Shown here: in pieces, positions 23,470 to 33,336 of the stretch | Layout of the letters: the number at the start of each line of letters is the position of its first letter | Numbering within the stretch: the stretch's first letter is position 1 | From: Acidimicrobiales bacterium | GTDB lineage: Bacteria > Actinomycetota > Acidimicrobiia > Acidimicrobiales > GCA-2861595 | DNA length: 61,599 nt | Direction: 5' to 3' | Assembly: GCA_030448025.1 (NCBI GenBank) | Contig: JAUJNQ010000003.1 | Span: 321,970-383,568 of the forward strand | Notes under the pieces: generated by a model | Database searches by the model: none | What the model was told of the DNA's origin: nothing | What the model saw: the letters and a program-made list of their open reading frames with translations, nothing else | Translations under genes and position numbers: made by a program

Positions 23470-25238
23470 GCCGACGGCCGCCAGGCCGAGGTAGCCCCGG
23501 TCGCCGCCCGGCGGCCGGCAGGCGCCACGACCCGGCCGTCGGCGAGGTTGATCACGGCGTCGGGAGAGATCTCGTCGGCCGGGCCGTGGTTCACAACGAT
23601 CGTCGTGCGGCCGGCGGCGATCCGCCGGATGGCCTGGGCCACCAGGGTGCGAGCGTCGGGGTCGACGCCGGCCAGGGGCTCGTCCAGCAGCACGATGCGA
23701 GCGTCTCGCACGGCGGCCCGGGCCAGCATGAGCCGGCGGGCCTCGCCCCCGGATAGGGTGGCGCCGTTCTCGCCGAGCATGGCGTCGTAGCCCCCGACGC
23801 GCTCGATGACGTCGTCGACGAGCGCCAGCTCGGCCGCCTCCTGCACAGCGGCGTCGTCGGCGTCGGGCCGGCCATAGAGGATGTTTTCGCGGATGCTGAC
23901 CCCGAACAGCAGCACGTCCTGGGGCACGTAGGCGAACCGGTTGCGATACTCGTCGAGCCGGAAGCCGGCGACGTCGTGACCGTCGATGAGCACCCGGCCG
24001 GAGTCGGGCGTGACGAGGCGCAGCAGCATCGACACCGTGGTCGACTTGCCCGAGCCGTTGGGCCCCGACAGCACCGCCAGGGTGCCGGGCGCCAGTCGGA
24101 AGCTGAGGCCCTTCAGCGCCTCGACCCCGCTCTCGGGGTACCCGTAGCGCACGTCGCGCAGCTCGACGTGACCGTCGAAGGCCGCGGCCGAGCGTCCCGT
24201 CGACGCGTCCTCGGGCCGGATGTCGAGCACCTCCAAGAGACGTCCGGCGCAGGCCGTCGCCTTCGACAGGCGGCCTCCCTCACTGGAGAGCTTGCGCAGC
24301 GGCTTGTACAGCGACCGGGCGTAGCTGATGAACACGAGCAGCTCACCCACGCTGATCTGGTCGCGCAGGACCTTGCGGGCGCCGACCAGCAGCACCAGCG
24401 CCAACCCGGCGCCGGTGAGGGCCTCGGTGATCCAGGACATCTTGGCCGTGATCCGGGCCGACTTGAGGCCCGCCCGCTCCCCCGCGCCGGCCTGGCGGGC
24501 GAAGCTGTCGGTGGTCCGCTCCTCGGCGGCGTAGGCCTTGACCAAGCGGATCTGCTGGAGGGTCTCGGAGGCGAAGGCCGCCGCCGCCCCCTCGCGACGC
24601 CGCTGTTTGCGGGTGACGTCCTTCAGCTTCCGGGACGAGCGGCCGAGCGTCCACCAAAGCGCCGGCAGAGGTAGCAGGGCGACGAGGGCAAGCAGCGGGT
24701 CGAGCACCAGCATCACCACGGCGGTGCCTACGAGGAGCGTGCCCCGCTCGAGCAGCGTGAGCCAGGAGGCGAACAGCATGTCGCGCACCATGTTGACGTC
24801 GCCCATCAGCCGCACGAGGAGGTCACCGGTGCGGCTCGACTGGTGGAAGGGCAGGTCCAAGCGGTGGAGGTGCGCGAACACTTGGCGCCGGACGCGGGTG
24901 GTGGCCTTGCGACCGACCTCGGCGGCCAGGACGGTCATGCGCAGGGACACCGCTCCGATGAGCAACGAGATGGCGAGCACCGACGTGGCCAAGACCAACA
25001 GCGACGCCTCGGGCGACAATCCCCACATCCCCTGCGCCGGGCCGTCGGTGACGAGGATCCGGTCGAAGAGAACCTTGAGCGGCCATGGCCTCAGCAGCTC
25101 GAGAGCGGCGGTGACGATCGCCAGGGCGACGCAGGCGACGAGCCGTCGGCCCTGCCCGGCCAGCGCTGGGCGGAAGGTGACGGCGGCCCGTCGGAGCGTC
25201 TCGGGGGACTGCTCGCCGAAGGCTTTCGGTAGCTTCAT
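23466..25238 (-). CDS. ABC exporter, fused membrane and ATPase domains (MsbA-like)
   Basis: 590 residues from ATG 25238. The membrane domain (about 1-330) has six predicted helices, with the family motif TRVRRQVFAHLHRLDLPFH and the coupling region RTGDLLVRLMGDVNMVRDML. The ATPase domain has Walker A GPNGSGKST (392-400), Q-loop AYVPQDVLLFG, signature LSGGEARR (495-502), Walker B RIVLLDEPLAGVDP and switch His in VVNHGP. Half-transporter layout implies a homodimer. Exporters of this type flip lipids, glycolipids or peptides; the adjacent glycosyltransferases suggest a glycolipid or glycan. The start overlaps the preceding glycosyltransferase stop by 4 bp. Confidence 0.92.
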   Translation of the reverse strand: MKLPKAFGEQSPETLRRAAVTFRPALAGQGRRLVACVALAIVTAALELLRPWPLKVLFDRILVTDGPAQGMWGLSPEASLLVLATSVLAISLLIGAVSLRMTVLAAEVGRKATTRVRRQVFAHLHRLDLPFHQSSRTGDLLVRLMGDVNMVRDMLFASWLTLLERGTLLVGTAVVMLVLDPLLALVALLPLPALWWTLGRSSRKLKDVTRKQRRREGAAAAFASETLQQIRLVKAYAAEERTTDSFARQAGAGERAGLKSARITAKMSWITEALTGAGLALVLLVGARKVLRDQISVGELLVFISYARSLYKPLRKLSSEGGRLSKATACAGRLLEVLDIRPEDASTGRSAAAFDGHVELRDVRYGYPESGVEALKGLSFRLAPGTLAVLSGPNGSGKSTTVSMLLRLVTPDSGRVLIDGHDVAGFRLDEYRNRFAYVPQDVLLFGVSIRENILYGRPDADDAAVQEAAELALVDDVIERVGGYDAMLGENGATLSGGEARRLMLARAAVRDARIVLLDEPLAGVDPDARTLVAQAIRRIAAGRTTIVVNHGPADEISPDAVINLADGRVVAPAGRRAATGATSAWRPSA

Positions 25239-26320
25239 GCCGCCGCCCGCGCACACGCCTGGGCGAGCGCGGTCACGTTCTCGGCGACGCGGTCCCAGGT
25301 GAACAGGCCCAGGGCGCGGGCCCGCGCCGCGGTGCCCAGGCGCCGGCGGAGCTCGTCGACGCGGAGCAGGTGGAGTACGGCCTCACGTAGGGCCTGCTCG
25401 TCATCGGGGGCGACGAGCACGCCCGTGCCGCCCAGCATCCGCGGCAGGTCACCCTGGTCGGAGGTGACGACGGGGAGGCCGGCGGCCATGCACTCCACGA
25501 CCTTCAGGGGCGAGAAGTAGAAGAAGGGATCGGCCGGGTAGGGGGCGACGGCGACGGTCGCCTCGGTCAGCCGCCGGGCGGCCTCGGCCTGAGGCAGCGG
25601 GCCGGTGACCTCGACGGCGTGGCTGAGGCCGCGCCTGCAGGCGTCGTCGGCCACCACGTCAGCGCCGGGCCCGCCGCCGACGATCAGCAGCCGAGCAGGG
25701 CACCCGGCCTCGGTCAGTCCGGCCAGCAGCCCGGGGAGACGCTCCGCCCCGTGCCACGGCCGCGGGTGTCCGAGGAACACCAATGTCGGGAGCGCCTGGT
25801 CGAGCCGTGCGGGCAGGGGGAACAGGGCCGGGTCGCACCCGTTGGGGACCACCACGGTGCCCGCGTCGGTGCCCCGCAGGTCGGCGACGTGACGCCGGAG
25901 CGGCTCGGACACGGTCAGCACCAAATCGGCCTCGCCGAACAGCCGGCGCTCGATCCCCTCATCCCCTGGTGCCACCGAGCCTGGCCGGTGTCGGCTGGCC
26001 TCGGCCACGAGCGGGGCGTTCACCTCGAGCAGCAGCGGGCGGCCCAGCGCCCGAGCTGCCTCCAGGCCGGCGAGGTGGCCCAGGGAGTATCGCTCATAGA
26101 CCACGTCGGGCGGTCCGCCTCGAGCGGCCTCGTCGAGCACTGTGGACAACCCGTTGAGCGGCACGAGGGCGGTCGGGAAGTCGCCGGGGCGGGGGCTGAA
26201 GGTGACCAGCTGGTGGCCGGCTCGGCTCAGCGCCTGGGCGAGGGCGCGGAGGTGGACTGAGGCTCCCTTGGCACCGGCGGGCGGTATGCCCCGGTCGCCG
26301 CAGACGAGGAAGATTCTCAC
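25235..26320 (-). CDS. GT4-family glycosyltransferase
   Basis: 361 residues from GTG 26320, which overlaps the stop of the upstream glycosyltransferase as GTGA; this junction decides the start. The N-terminal domain begins RIFLVCGDRGIPPAGAKGAS, then VVYERYSLGHLAGLEAAR. The C-terminal GT-B nucleotide-binding domain has TLVFLGHPRPWHGAERLPGL, LLIVGGGPGADV and the donor site FFYFSPLKVVECMAAGLPVV (E-x7-E-like). It is a retaining GT-B enzyme by family; donor and acceptor are unknown. Confidence 0.9.
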   Translation of the reverse strand: MRIFLVCGDRGIPPAGAKGASVHLRALAQALSRAGHQLVTFSPRPGDFPTALVPLNGLSTVLDEAARGGPPDVVYERYSLGHLAGLEAARALGRPLLLEVNAPLVAEASRHRPGSVAPGDEGIERRLFGEADLVLTVSEPLRRHVADLRGTDAGTVVVPNGCDPALFPLPARLDQALPTLVFLGHPRPWHGAERLPGLLAGLTEAGCPARLLIVGGGPGADVVADDACRRGLSHAVEVTGPLPQAEAARRLTEATVAVAPYPADPFFYFSPLKVVECMAAGLPVVTSDQGDLPRMLGGTGVLVAPDDEQALREAVLHLLRVDELRRRLGTAARARALGLFTWDRVAENVTALAQACARAAA

Positions 26321-27576
26321 GCCACGCTCTCCTGGTGCCCGGACCCGGAGAACACCGACAGCAACTGGGGTATGGTCCGGCGCCGATCGAAGCGCGCCGC
26401 CACCTTGGCCGGGCCGGCCGCCGCGATCTGCGACCACCGGCCGTTGTCTACCATCAGCGAGCCGATCCCGTCGGCCAGCGCCGCAGGGTCGCCTTCGGCC
26501 ACGAGCAGGCCGCTGACGCCCTCGTCGACGATCTCGGGCACGCCGGCAATGGGCGTGCTCACGGCCGGGAGGCCGAGGGCGAGCGCCTCGATGAGCACCG
26601 TCGGGAGGGCGTCGCGGTTGCCGTCGCCGCCGGTGACGCTGGGCAGGGCCAGCACCCGGGCGCGCGCCATCCAGCCGAGGACCTCGCCCCTGGACACGGC
26701 GCCAGCGAAGCGCACGTGGTCCTCGAGACCGAGGGCGGACCGCCGGGCTTCCAGCGCCCCTCGCTCCTCACCGTCGCCGAGCACCAGGCACGACACCGGC
26801 ACGCCCCGCTCCACCAGGATGGCGCAGGCGTCGAGGAGCACGTCGAAGCCCTTCTTCTCCACCAGCCGGCCCACACCCAGCAACAGCGTGGCATCCCGGA
26901 GTGGGGCCGGCGGCGGGAGCGACTCGACATCGACGCCGTTGTAGATCCGCACGACCCGGGCGGGCGAGCCGGCAAGGAGGTGGTCGAGGATGTAGCGCTG
27001 GTTGGCGTCACACACCGTGACAATCGCGGTGGCTGCGGCCGCCACCTCGCGGAAGATGGCCTGGCTCACCCCCACGCGGTAGATGTCCTTGGCGTGGGCT
27101 GTCACCGAGAACGGCACGCCGGTGAGCAGGTGGGCGACGTAGGTGGTATGGGCGGCCACGGTCATGAAGTGGGCGTGGAGGTGGTCGAGGTCCCGCTCCT
27201 CCACCTGGCGAGCCAGGTGCAGCGCCTGGACGAGCACGCAGGCCTGACGGTCGGCGGGCAGCTTGGCCAAGAAGCCGAGCGCCTGCTGGAGACCTCCTAG
27301 GGCGCCCGGGCCAAGGCTCGCCACCGCCCGGAAGGCATCGACCGTCGGGCCCGAACCGAACCGAGGTAGGTAGTCGACCGATGCCCGGACCCGGGCCAGG
27401 TCGGCGTGAAAGCGGCCTTCGTCGGCCAGGCGCAGCGACAGTAGCGACACGTCGACGCCGGCGTCCTGGAGCCCCAGCACCTCGCTCAGGACAAAGGTCT
27501 CCGACAGCCGGGGGAACATCTTCAACACGTAGCCGACCCGCAGCTGTGAGCCGCCTCTCCGGTGGACCCCAGTCAT
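26317..27576 (-). CDS. GT4-family glycosyltransferase
   Basis: 419 residues from ATG 27576, coupled as ATGA to the gene upstream. The N-terminal half starts RVGYVLKMFPRLSETFVLSE, the form seen in colanic-acid/exopolysaccharide WcaL-like enzymes, then DHLHAHFMTVAAHTTYVAHL and FSVTAHAKDIY. The donor-binding half has LLGVGRLVEKKGFDVLLDA, LVLGDGEERGALEA, HVRFAGAVSRGEV and LPTVLIEALALGLPAVST. Probably a retaining GT-B glycosyltransferase in glycan or glycolipid assembly. Confidence 0.93.
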   Translation of the reverse strand: MTGVHRRGGSQLRVGYVLKMFPRLSETFVLSEVLGLQDAGVDVSLLSLRLADEGRFHADLARVRASVDYLPRFGSGPTVDAFRAVASLGPGALGGLQQALGFLAKLPADRQACVLVQALHLARQVEERDLDHLHAHFMTVAAHTTYVAHLLTGVPFSVTAHAKDIYRVGVSQAIFREVAAAATAIVTVCDANQRYILDHLLAGSPARVVRIYNGVDVESLPPPAPLRDATLLLGVGRLVEKKGFDVLLDACAILVERGVPVSCLVLGDGEERGALEARRSALGLEDHVRFAGAVSRGEVLGWMARARVLALPSVTGGDGNRDALPTVLIEALALGLPAVSTPIAGVPEIVDEGVSGLLVAEGDPAALADGIGSLMVDNGRWSQIAAAGPAKVAARFDRRRTIPQLLSVFSGSGHQESVA

Positions 27577-28742
27577 GCGACCTTTGGGGCCCGGCAGTGA
27601 TGCCGCAAACGGCTGGCGGCGGCGAAAGCGCCATCGAGGTCGATGCCAGCCTTGCGCACCGAGATCACGGACTGCGTGCGGTTCCTGTCCAGCAGCCGTG
27701 CCACCGCCTCGGCCCGGTCGCCAGGCGCGACCACGTCGGCCAGGCCCCGTTCGGCAAGCAGCTCTGCCCGGATGAGCTGCTCTCGGCGGGGCTGCCACCG
27801 GGGAACCAGGATCGGTCGGAGGCCAGCGGCGAGCGCCTCGAAGCTGGAGTTGTAGCCGGCCATCTGGATGGCGGCCGACGACCGGGCGAATAGGCCCACA
27901 CACCCGGCGGCGTCGTCGATCAGACGGGTCCTGCCGGCTGCCGACGACTGGGACACCAACTCGGACAGATCCTCGACGTCGGCGTAGGGACCGGCGGCGA
28001 GCACGCCCCTCCAGCCGGGGCACGCCTCCAGTACCTCCACCCCCAAGCGGAAGACACGGCCACCGTCGCCCCCGCCGCCGGCGGCGACGGTAACGGACCG
28101 GGGGCTACGGTGGGTCGCCGGAGGAGTCTCGACCACCCAACCGCAGTACTTGGGCCGGTCGAAAGGCAGGCCGTACTCCCGCTGGTGGTCACAGAAGTCG
28201 GCGGCCCCGTACACGAGGATCTCGTCGAAGGTCTCAGCGACGTCGTCCCAGCCCCGCCCCGCCATCTCCCGGCGGACGGTGGCAGGGTCGTCGAGGACGT
28301 CGCGGAGGCCGAGGACGACGCTGGCCCCCCGCCGTCGCTGCGCCACGAGGGCGGCCCGCAGCTCACCGCTGATACCGAACGGGTGCCGGTCGACCACCAC
28401 CACATGGGGCTCGACCCGGGCCAGCACACCCGCGAACGCCTGGCTGCGCCGGGCCACCGTCTGCTCGAAGGAGAGCGTGTCGTTGCCGTAGACTCCCTCG
28501 GGGCCCTTCAACAGGGGAGGGACCGGCACCACGCAGATCCTGGGGTCGATGGTCCAGGCCGGGAGCCGGCAGACGCCGGTCACCAGTGTGACCTCGGCCG
28601 CCGGGTCCTGGGCCAGGATCTCGTGGGCGATCAGGGCGTTGCGGCGGAGATGTCCGACGCCGTACCCGTCGTGGGAGAAGAAGACATAGCGGCTCGCCGG
28701 CCCATGGTCGGGCGGGCGAGATCGCCGCGGCGATGCGGTCAT
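27573..28742 (-). CDS. MurG-like glycosyltransferase (COG4671-like)
   Basis: 389 residues from ATG 28742, preceded by GAGAGGAG at good spacing; longer in-frame starts lack such a site. The opening SRYVFFSHDGYGVGHLRRN has the Gly-rich, GH-containing loop of MurG/UGT-type GT-B enzymes. The C-terminal half has SVTVAAGGGGDGGRVFRLGV and AIQMAGYNSSFEALAAGLRP with LVPRWQPRREQLIRAELLAE, the donor-site region of GT28 enzymes. It is the first gene of the five-gene cluster. Substrates are unknown. Confidence 0.85.
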   Translation of the reverse strand: MTASPRRSRPPDHGPASRYVFFSHDGYGVGHLRRNALIAHEILAQDPAAEVTLVTGVCRLPAWTIDPRICVVPVPPLLKGPEGVYGNDTLSFEQTVARRSQAFAGVLARVEPHVVVVDRHPFGISGELRAALVAQRRRGASVVLGLRDVLDDPATVRREMAGRGWDDVAETFDEILVYGAADFCDHQREYGLPFDRPKYCGWVVETPPATHRSPRSVTVAAGGGGDGGRVFRLGVEVLEACPGWRGVLAAGPYADVEDLSELVSQSSAAGRTRLIDDAAGCVGLFARSSAAIQMAGYNSSFEALAAGLRPILVPRWQPRREQLIRAELLAERGLADVVAPGDRAEAVARLLDRNRTQSVISVRKAGIDLDGAFAAASRLRHHCRAPKVA

Positions 28743-29627
28743 GCGGCTCCTCTCAGGGCGCGGCAACTCCCGGCGAGGAAACCGGCGTTGACCACCATCA
28801 CGTAGATTATCGGCAACCTCTCCCGGAACGTTTCGCGAGGAAGCCACCGGTGGCCGACCGCTCTCTCCACCCCATCGCGCACAGACGGTCACATCGCCCG
28901 TACCGGGGTACCCCCAGGTGGCGGTGTCGTTCCCCTTATCCGGCAAGGGCGGGAGGTCGTCCACGTGGGCGTTCATACCTCAGCCTCCTCCACCCAGCCG
29001 TAGATCGCCCGACACGGAGTTCATGGCGGGAGGCCCGCTCGGCGGTGCGTCCAGCAGGTGAGCGATCAGGTTCTTCCGGCCCCGGAGGGTCCGACCATCC
29101 TTGCCAATGGAGGTAAGGATGACGGAAGCCCTTGACTTCGTGCCGGGCTCGCCGGTCGATCACCACCAGAGTGCTCCCAACGACGGCGTCCATTGAAGAT
29201 TTATGTCGCTGGGCCCCACTGGTGCAACTCTGAAGCTGCGCGAAACGCCGTCTCTCGGAGACGCCCGAGAACCGGCACAGTGCAGTTCGTCGACCGCCCG
29301 ATAAGCTGCTCGAAGAGCCTGAGCGGCGAGTACCCAAGGGGCCCATACCTCCGACAAGGACCTGGGAAGCGCAGAACGTCGCATCTGAACGACCTCAGCC
29401 CGCTGGAACAGACCGACCATATCGACGGGTAGGCGTGCGTCCCCGACGTCGTCTTGCCGGGCGTGAGGACGGAACGCCCGAGGTCTTCCATGGATACCGA
29501 TCTGCCTGATCTGTGCTGAGCGCCCCGCACGGGGTTGGGGCTTGGCCTGACCAATCGTGGACGAGTTGAGAGGGCCCTGGAAGCGCGGTGGAGAGCGTTC
29601 ACACCCGCGTGCCACCGCATAGCGGGG
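28743..29627. other. 885-bp region without an assignable gene
   Basis: It lies between the glycosyltransferase cluster start and a lipoprotein gene end. About 29190-29560 is visibly poorer in G+C than its surroundings. Several open frames exist on both strands (for example 29160-29615 on the minus strand), but none has recognisable motifs or a good ribosome-binding site. The promoter of the glycosyltransferase cluster should lie just above 28742. Degraded foreign DNA is possible. Confidence 0.5.
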
Positions 29628-30491
29628 TCACTCTCCCAGGGCAGGAGGAGCCGCCGGGGCTGGCTCCAGAGGAAGGAGCGGAGCGGGGGCCTGGGACTGG
29701 CATGGGGGCAGCGTCAGCGGGAGTTCCAGCTCTCCGACCGTGACCGTGAGCGGCTGAGGGCCGGGGGCCAGGCACACGACGCTCCATTCGGCCCCACCCG
29801 AGGCGTCGGTGACGACGGGGTTGGGCGACACGGTCGACCACCGGCCCGGACCCGCCAGCCGAGCAGGAAGGCCCGTCAAGGGCACGCTGCGAACGATGCC
29901 CCGGTCGTCCACCACCCGCCGGAAGACGCGGAAGGTCAGGTTGGTCGGCTGGTCGACGACCGGCGGGTCAGGAGCCACGGCCGAGGCGGCGGAGGTGTCA
30001 CCGAAGCGGCTGACCGTCAGGCTCACCTGCCTGGCCTCGGTCGCCTCGACGAAGAAGACCTGCGGCTCCAGCAGGGCCATGTCCGGGGCCCGCCACGCCC
30101 GCACCCGATACCGGCCCCCCTGGACGCCGGGCAGCACCCACCTACCGTCGGGCCCGGCGGTCAGGTCGGCGCTAGCGGCAGCGTCACCCACCAACCGCTC
30201 GACGTGCACCACGGCCCCGGATACCGGCCCGTCGGGGCCCATCACCGTCCCGCCCAGCCGAGCCCTTCCCGGCCCGAGCACCACGGTCGTCCGCGTCCTG
30301 CCGGCCACGCCGGCCAGCCGGACCCCGGCATAGTCAGGCTCCGGAATGGTCGTGGTGGACTCCAGCGGCTTCAGGGGAGGGGGCGGGTCGAGCGCCTCGA
30401 CTCCTCCCGACGAACACGCCACCAGCGCGGCCAGGCACCCGGCGCCAATCACGGCGACGAGCCGGTCTGGGCGGCGCCAAGTCGCTCTCAC
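29628..30491 (-). CDS. Lipoprotein with carboxypeptidase-regulatory-like domain
   Basis: 287 residues. A basic N-terminus and hydrophobic stretch end in the lipobox LVAC, so it is predicted to be lipid-anchored outside the membrane. Residues about 75-150 (GTVMGPDGPVSGAVVHVERL, GPDGRWVLPGVQGGRYRVRA) look like a CarboxypepD_reg/transthyretin-like beta sandwich. The rest is beta-rich with a Pro-rich C-terminus. It starts within the stop region of ygfZ (4-bp overlap) and is the last gene of the his-trpE-ygfZ run. Function unknown. Confidence 0.75.
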   Translation of the reverse strand: MRATWRRPDRLVAVIGAGCLAALVACSSGGVEALDPPPPLKPLESTTTIPEPDYAGVRLAGVAGRTRTTVVLGPGRARLGGTVMGPDGPVSGAVVHVERLVGDAAASADLTAGPDGRWVLPGVQGGRYRVRAWRAPDMALLEPQVFFVEATEARQVSLTVSRFGDTSAASAVAPDPPVVDQPTNLTFRVFRRVVDDRGIVRSVPLTGLPARLAGPGRWSTVSPNPVVTDASGGAEWSVVCLAPGPQPLTVTVGELELPLTLPPCQSQAPAPLLPLEPAPAAPPALGE

Positions 30492-31426
30492 GTCAATGGC
30501 AGGGTCTCGATCCGAGCCGAGGCCTGGCCGCCCTCCCAGCGGACCTGGCCATCAGCCGGGGGCATCACTTCCCGGCGGACGTAGGCCAGAGCCACCGGTG
30601 CGCCCCGACCCGGGGAGTGGGCCACCGACGTGAGCGAGCCGGCCTCCTTGGCATCCACCAGCACGGTCGCTCCCACTGGTGGGACCACGTCGCTCGCCAT
30701 CACCACGCCCCGCAGATGACGGGGCACGTTGCCTCCCCTCGAGTCGATGCGGGCGACCAGCTCCTGGCCCGTGAAACAGCCCTTGGTGAAGCTGACCGTG
30801 CGCTCCACCACACCGGCCTCGGCGGGGATGGTGCGCTCAGTGAGCTCCGCTCCCATGACGGGGACACCGGCCTCGATACGCACTGCCTGCCACGCCTCGT
30901 CGCCGCACAAGCGCACGCCCTCGGGGACACCCGGCTCCACTCCGATCACGTCCACGCCCGGGAGCCCCGGCCAGTCGGCGTCCACCACCGCACCGGTGAT
31001 GGGCACCAGATCGTGGGCCTTGGGCCCTCGCAGCGCCAGGCAGCGCCAGGCGAGCTCCTCCACGTCAGCCTCGACGCGCAGCTTGAAGCGATCGAGGCGC
31101 TCAGCCACCGCGGCGCCGAAGCCCGCGTCGACATCGATCACCGCTTCCTCGTCGTCGGTTCGGGTGATCCGGACCATGGCGTCGACCTTGCCCTGGGGCT
31201 GGAGGATGAACGACTCCGCGGAGTCGCCGACGCCGAGGCCGGACACATCCTGGCTGAGCTGGCCCTGGAGCCAGGAGAAGGTGTCGGGGCCTTCGACCTT
31301 GAGGAAGTCGCGGGCCAGCCACACGGCGCCCACCTCCTGGCGCAGGGCCGCGTAGTCACCCGCCACGTCTGCGTCCTCCGGCCCCTCCTCTTCGGTGAGT
31401 TCGACCCGTTCGCTGTGTTCGGTCAT
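30488..31426 (-). CDS. ygfZ: YgfZ/GcvT-like folate-binding protein
   Basis: 312 residues from ATG 31426, coupled as ATGA to trpE. The family signature K-G-C-(Y/F)-x-G-Q-E is present as [20 protein letters not shown]. The N-terminal half has [20 protein letters not shown], as in aminomethyltransferase folds. YgfZ proteins bind tetrahydrofolate and help repair or assemble certain Fe-S enzymes. A cotranscribed position after trpE is not explained by the known role. Confidence 0.92.
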   Translation of the reverse strand: MTEHSERVELTEEEGPEDADVAGDYAALRQEVGAVWLARDFLKVEGPDTFSWLQGQLSQDVSGLGVGDSAESFILQPQGKVDAMVRITRTDDEEAVIDVDAGFGAAVAERLDRFKLRVEADVEELAWRCLALRGPKAHDLVPITGAVVDADWPGLPGVDVIGVEPGVPEGVRLCGDEAWQAVRIEAGVPVMGAELTERTIPAEAGVVERTVSFTKGCFTGQELVARIDSRGGNVPRHLRGVVMASDVVPPVGATVLVDAKEAGSLTSVAHSPGRGAPVALAYVRREVMPPADGQVRWEGGQASARIETLPLT

Positions 31427-32955
31427 CGGCCTGTCTCCCCTCGTCGAGCTGCTGCCATTCGCCTGGCCGCGGGCACGGCGGCAAGCAGGGCCGCCGCCTT
31501 GTTCCGGCATTCGAGCTCCTCCATGGCCGGATCGCTGTCAGCCACGATGCCCGCCCCAGCCTGCACGCTCGCCCGCCCATCCGGGCTCACCAGCATGGTG
31601 CGAATGGCCACGGCGGTGTCGAGGTTTCCCGAGAAGTCGAAGTAACCCACCACACCGGCGTAGGGGCCGCGCTTGGTGGTCTCCAGCTCGTCGATGATCT
31701 CCATGGCCCGCACCTTGGGCGCGCCCGACATCGTGCCCGCCGGCAGCGTGGCCCGGAGCACGTCGATGGGGCCGTTGCCCGGGGCCAGCCCGCCCGAAAC
31801 CTGCGAGGTCAGGTGCATCACGTGGCTGTAGCGCTCCACCGTCATCAGTTCCTCCACCTTCTCGGTGCCGAAGCGCACCACCCGGCCCACGTCGTTGCGG
31901 GCGAGGTCCACCAGCATGACGTGCTCGGCGATCTCCTTGGGGTGCTCCGCCAGCTCTCCGGCGAGGCGGCGGTCCTCCTCGTCGCTCCGGCCCCGAGGAC
32001 GAGTGCCGGCGATGGGACGCGAAACCACCCGCCCGCCGAGCAGCTGCACCATGAGCTCGGGGGACGACCCCACCACGGTGATGGTCGGATGGCGGAGGAA
32101 GTACATGTAGGGCGAGGGGTTCAACTGGCGAAGTGCCCGGTAGAGATCGAAGGGGTCGGCCTCGAGGGCGAAGTCGAAGCGCTGGGAGAGGACCACCTGG
32201 AAGATGTCGCCGGCGAGGATGTACTCCTTGGCCGCGTTGACGGCGTCGGCGTACTGGCCGGCGCTCACGGTGCGCACCACCTCGGGTGGGGGCTCGTCCC
32301 GGTCGGGCGGGTCCACCACCGCCTCGTCGATGGCACGCGACCCGGCGGTGGCCAGCTCCTCGAGGCGGGCCACGGCCTCGTCGTAGGCCCGGTCGAGCTC
32401 GGCCTCGTCGAGGTCCGGGTCGCCGCCCTCGCCGACCACGACGTTCTCCACCAGCGTCACCCGCTGGCGCCAGTGGTCGAAGGCAGCGATCTGGCCGATC
32501 ACCGACAGGACTGCGTCGGGGTGGCCGAGGTCGTCGGGCGGGGGCGCGGGCAGGCGCTCCACCTCTCGCACCACGTCGTAGCCCAGATAGCCCACCACGC
32601 CGCCGTGCAGGGGCGGCAGGTCGGGCAGAGTCGGCGAGCGGTATGTCTCCAGGAGGGCTTCGACGGCTGCCAGCACGCCCCGGTCCAGGGGTATGTTGTC
32701 GGGAAGCCTGCCTTCCACGTCGATGCGGCCGTCGCGGGAAACCAACGTGGCCAATGGATTGCGGCCGAGGAAGGACCATCGGCCCCACCGGTCTCCATGC
32801 TCCACCGACTCCAGCAGGAAGCCGGTGCCGTCCCCCACCACCCGAGCGAAGGCGGCCACAGGCGTCACCAGGTCGGCGAGTATCTCCCGCCACACCGGCA
32901 CCACGGTGTGGGTGCGGGCGAGGGCCCGGAAGTCCTCTCTACTGGGCCGGATCAC
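31423..32955 (-). CDS. trpE: Anthranilate synthase component I
   Basis: 510 residues from GTG 32955, which lies inside the 3' end of hisI (17-bp overlap); the family-like sequence begins [20 protein letters not shown]. Conserved chorismate-binding motifs are [84 protein letters not shown] and [10 protein letters not shown]. It makes anthranilate from chorismate with TrpG, which is not in the window. Its location within the his run, 18 kb from the trpCFBA genes, couples the two pathways transcriptionally. Confidence 0.97.
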   Translation of the reverse strand: MIRPSREDFRALARTHTVVPVWREILADLVTPVAAFARVVGDGTGFLLESVEHGDRWGRWSFLGRNPLATLVSRDGRIDVEGRLPDNIPLDRGVLAAVEALLETYRSPTLPDLPPLHGGVVGYLGYDVVREVERLPAPPPDDLGHPDAVLSVIGQIAAFDHWRQRVTLVENVVVGEGGDPDLDEAELDRAYDEAVARLEELATAGSRAIDEAVVDPPDRDEPPPEVVRTVSAGQYADAVNAAKEYILAGDIFQVVLSQRFDFALEADPFDLYRALRQLNPSPYMYFLRHPTITVVGSSPELMVQLLGGRVVSRPIAGTRPRGRSDEEDRRLAGELAEHPKEIAEHVMLVDLARNDVGRVVRFGTEKVEELMTVERYSHVMHLTSQVSGGLAPGNGPIDVLRATLPAGTMSGAPKVRAMEIIDELETTKRGPYAGVVGYFDFSGNLDTAVAIRTMLVSPDGRASVQAGAGIVADSDPAMEELECRNKAAALLAAVPAARRMAAARRGETGR

Positions 32956-33295
32956 CGAAGGCGCGGAAGAAGCAGGAGTGCTCGCCGGTGTGGCAGGCCC
33001 CGTCGCCCTCCTGGTCGACGACGAAGAGCAGCGTGTCACCGTCGCAGTCGTAGTAGGCCTCGCGGACCCATTGACGGTTGCCGGAGGTGTCGCCCTTGGC
33101 CCATTCCTCCCGGCGGGTGCGGCTCCAGTAGACCATCCGGCCCGACTCGAGGGTCTTGCGCAGAGTGGCCTCGGTCATCCACGCCATCATCAGCACCTTG
33201 CCCGTTCCGCGCTCCTGGGCGATGGCGGCCACCAGCCCGTCGCCTGTGTAACGCACTTGCTCGATACCAGCCAATAGCGACGCCGACTGCTCCAC
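32939..33295 (-). CDS. hisI: Phosphoribosyl-AMP cyclohydrolase
   Basis: 118 residues, the monofunctional HisI form without a fused HisE domain. Visible are [37 protein letters not shown], the Mg/Zn ligand region [17 protein letters not shown] and the Cys pair in [11 protein letters not shown]. It opens the purine ring of phosphoribosyl-AMP in step 3 of histidine synthesis. It follows the lipoprotein gene at 33337 on the same strand and overlaps trpE. Confidence 0.97.
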   Translation of the reverse strand: MEQSASLLAGIEQVRYTGDGLVAAIAQERGTGKVLMMAWMTEATLRKTLESGRMVYWSRTRREEWAKGDTSGNRQWVREAYYDCDGDTLLFVVDQEGDGACHTGEHSCFFRAFGDPAQ

Positions 33296-33336
33296 GGGTA
33301 CAGCATCACAGGTACAGCCGGATGCCGCCTATGCGA

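Noticed and set aside
29160-29615. Minus-strand open frame of 151 codons as a possible gene
   Set aside because: No motif, no ribosome-binding site, and two other frames over the same DNA are equally open.
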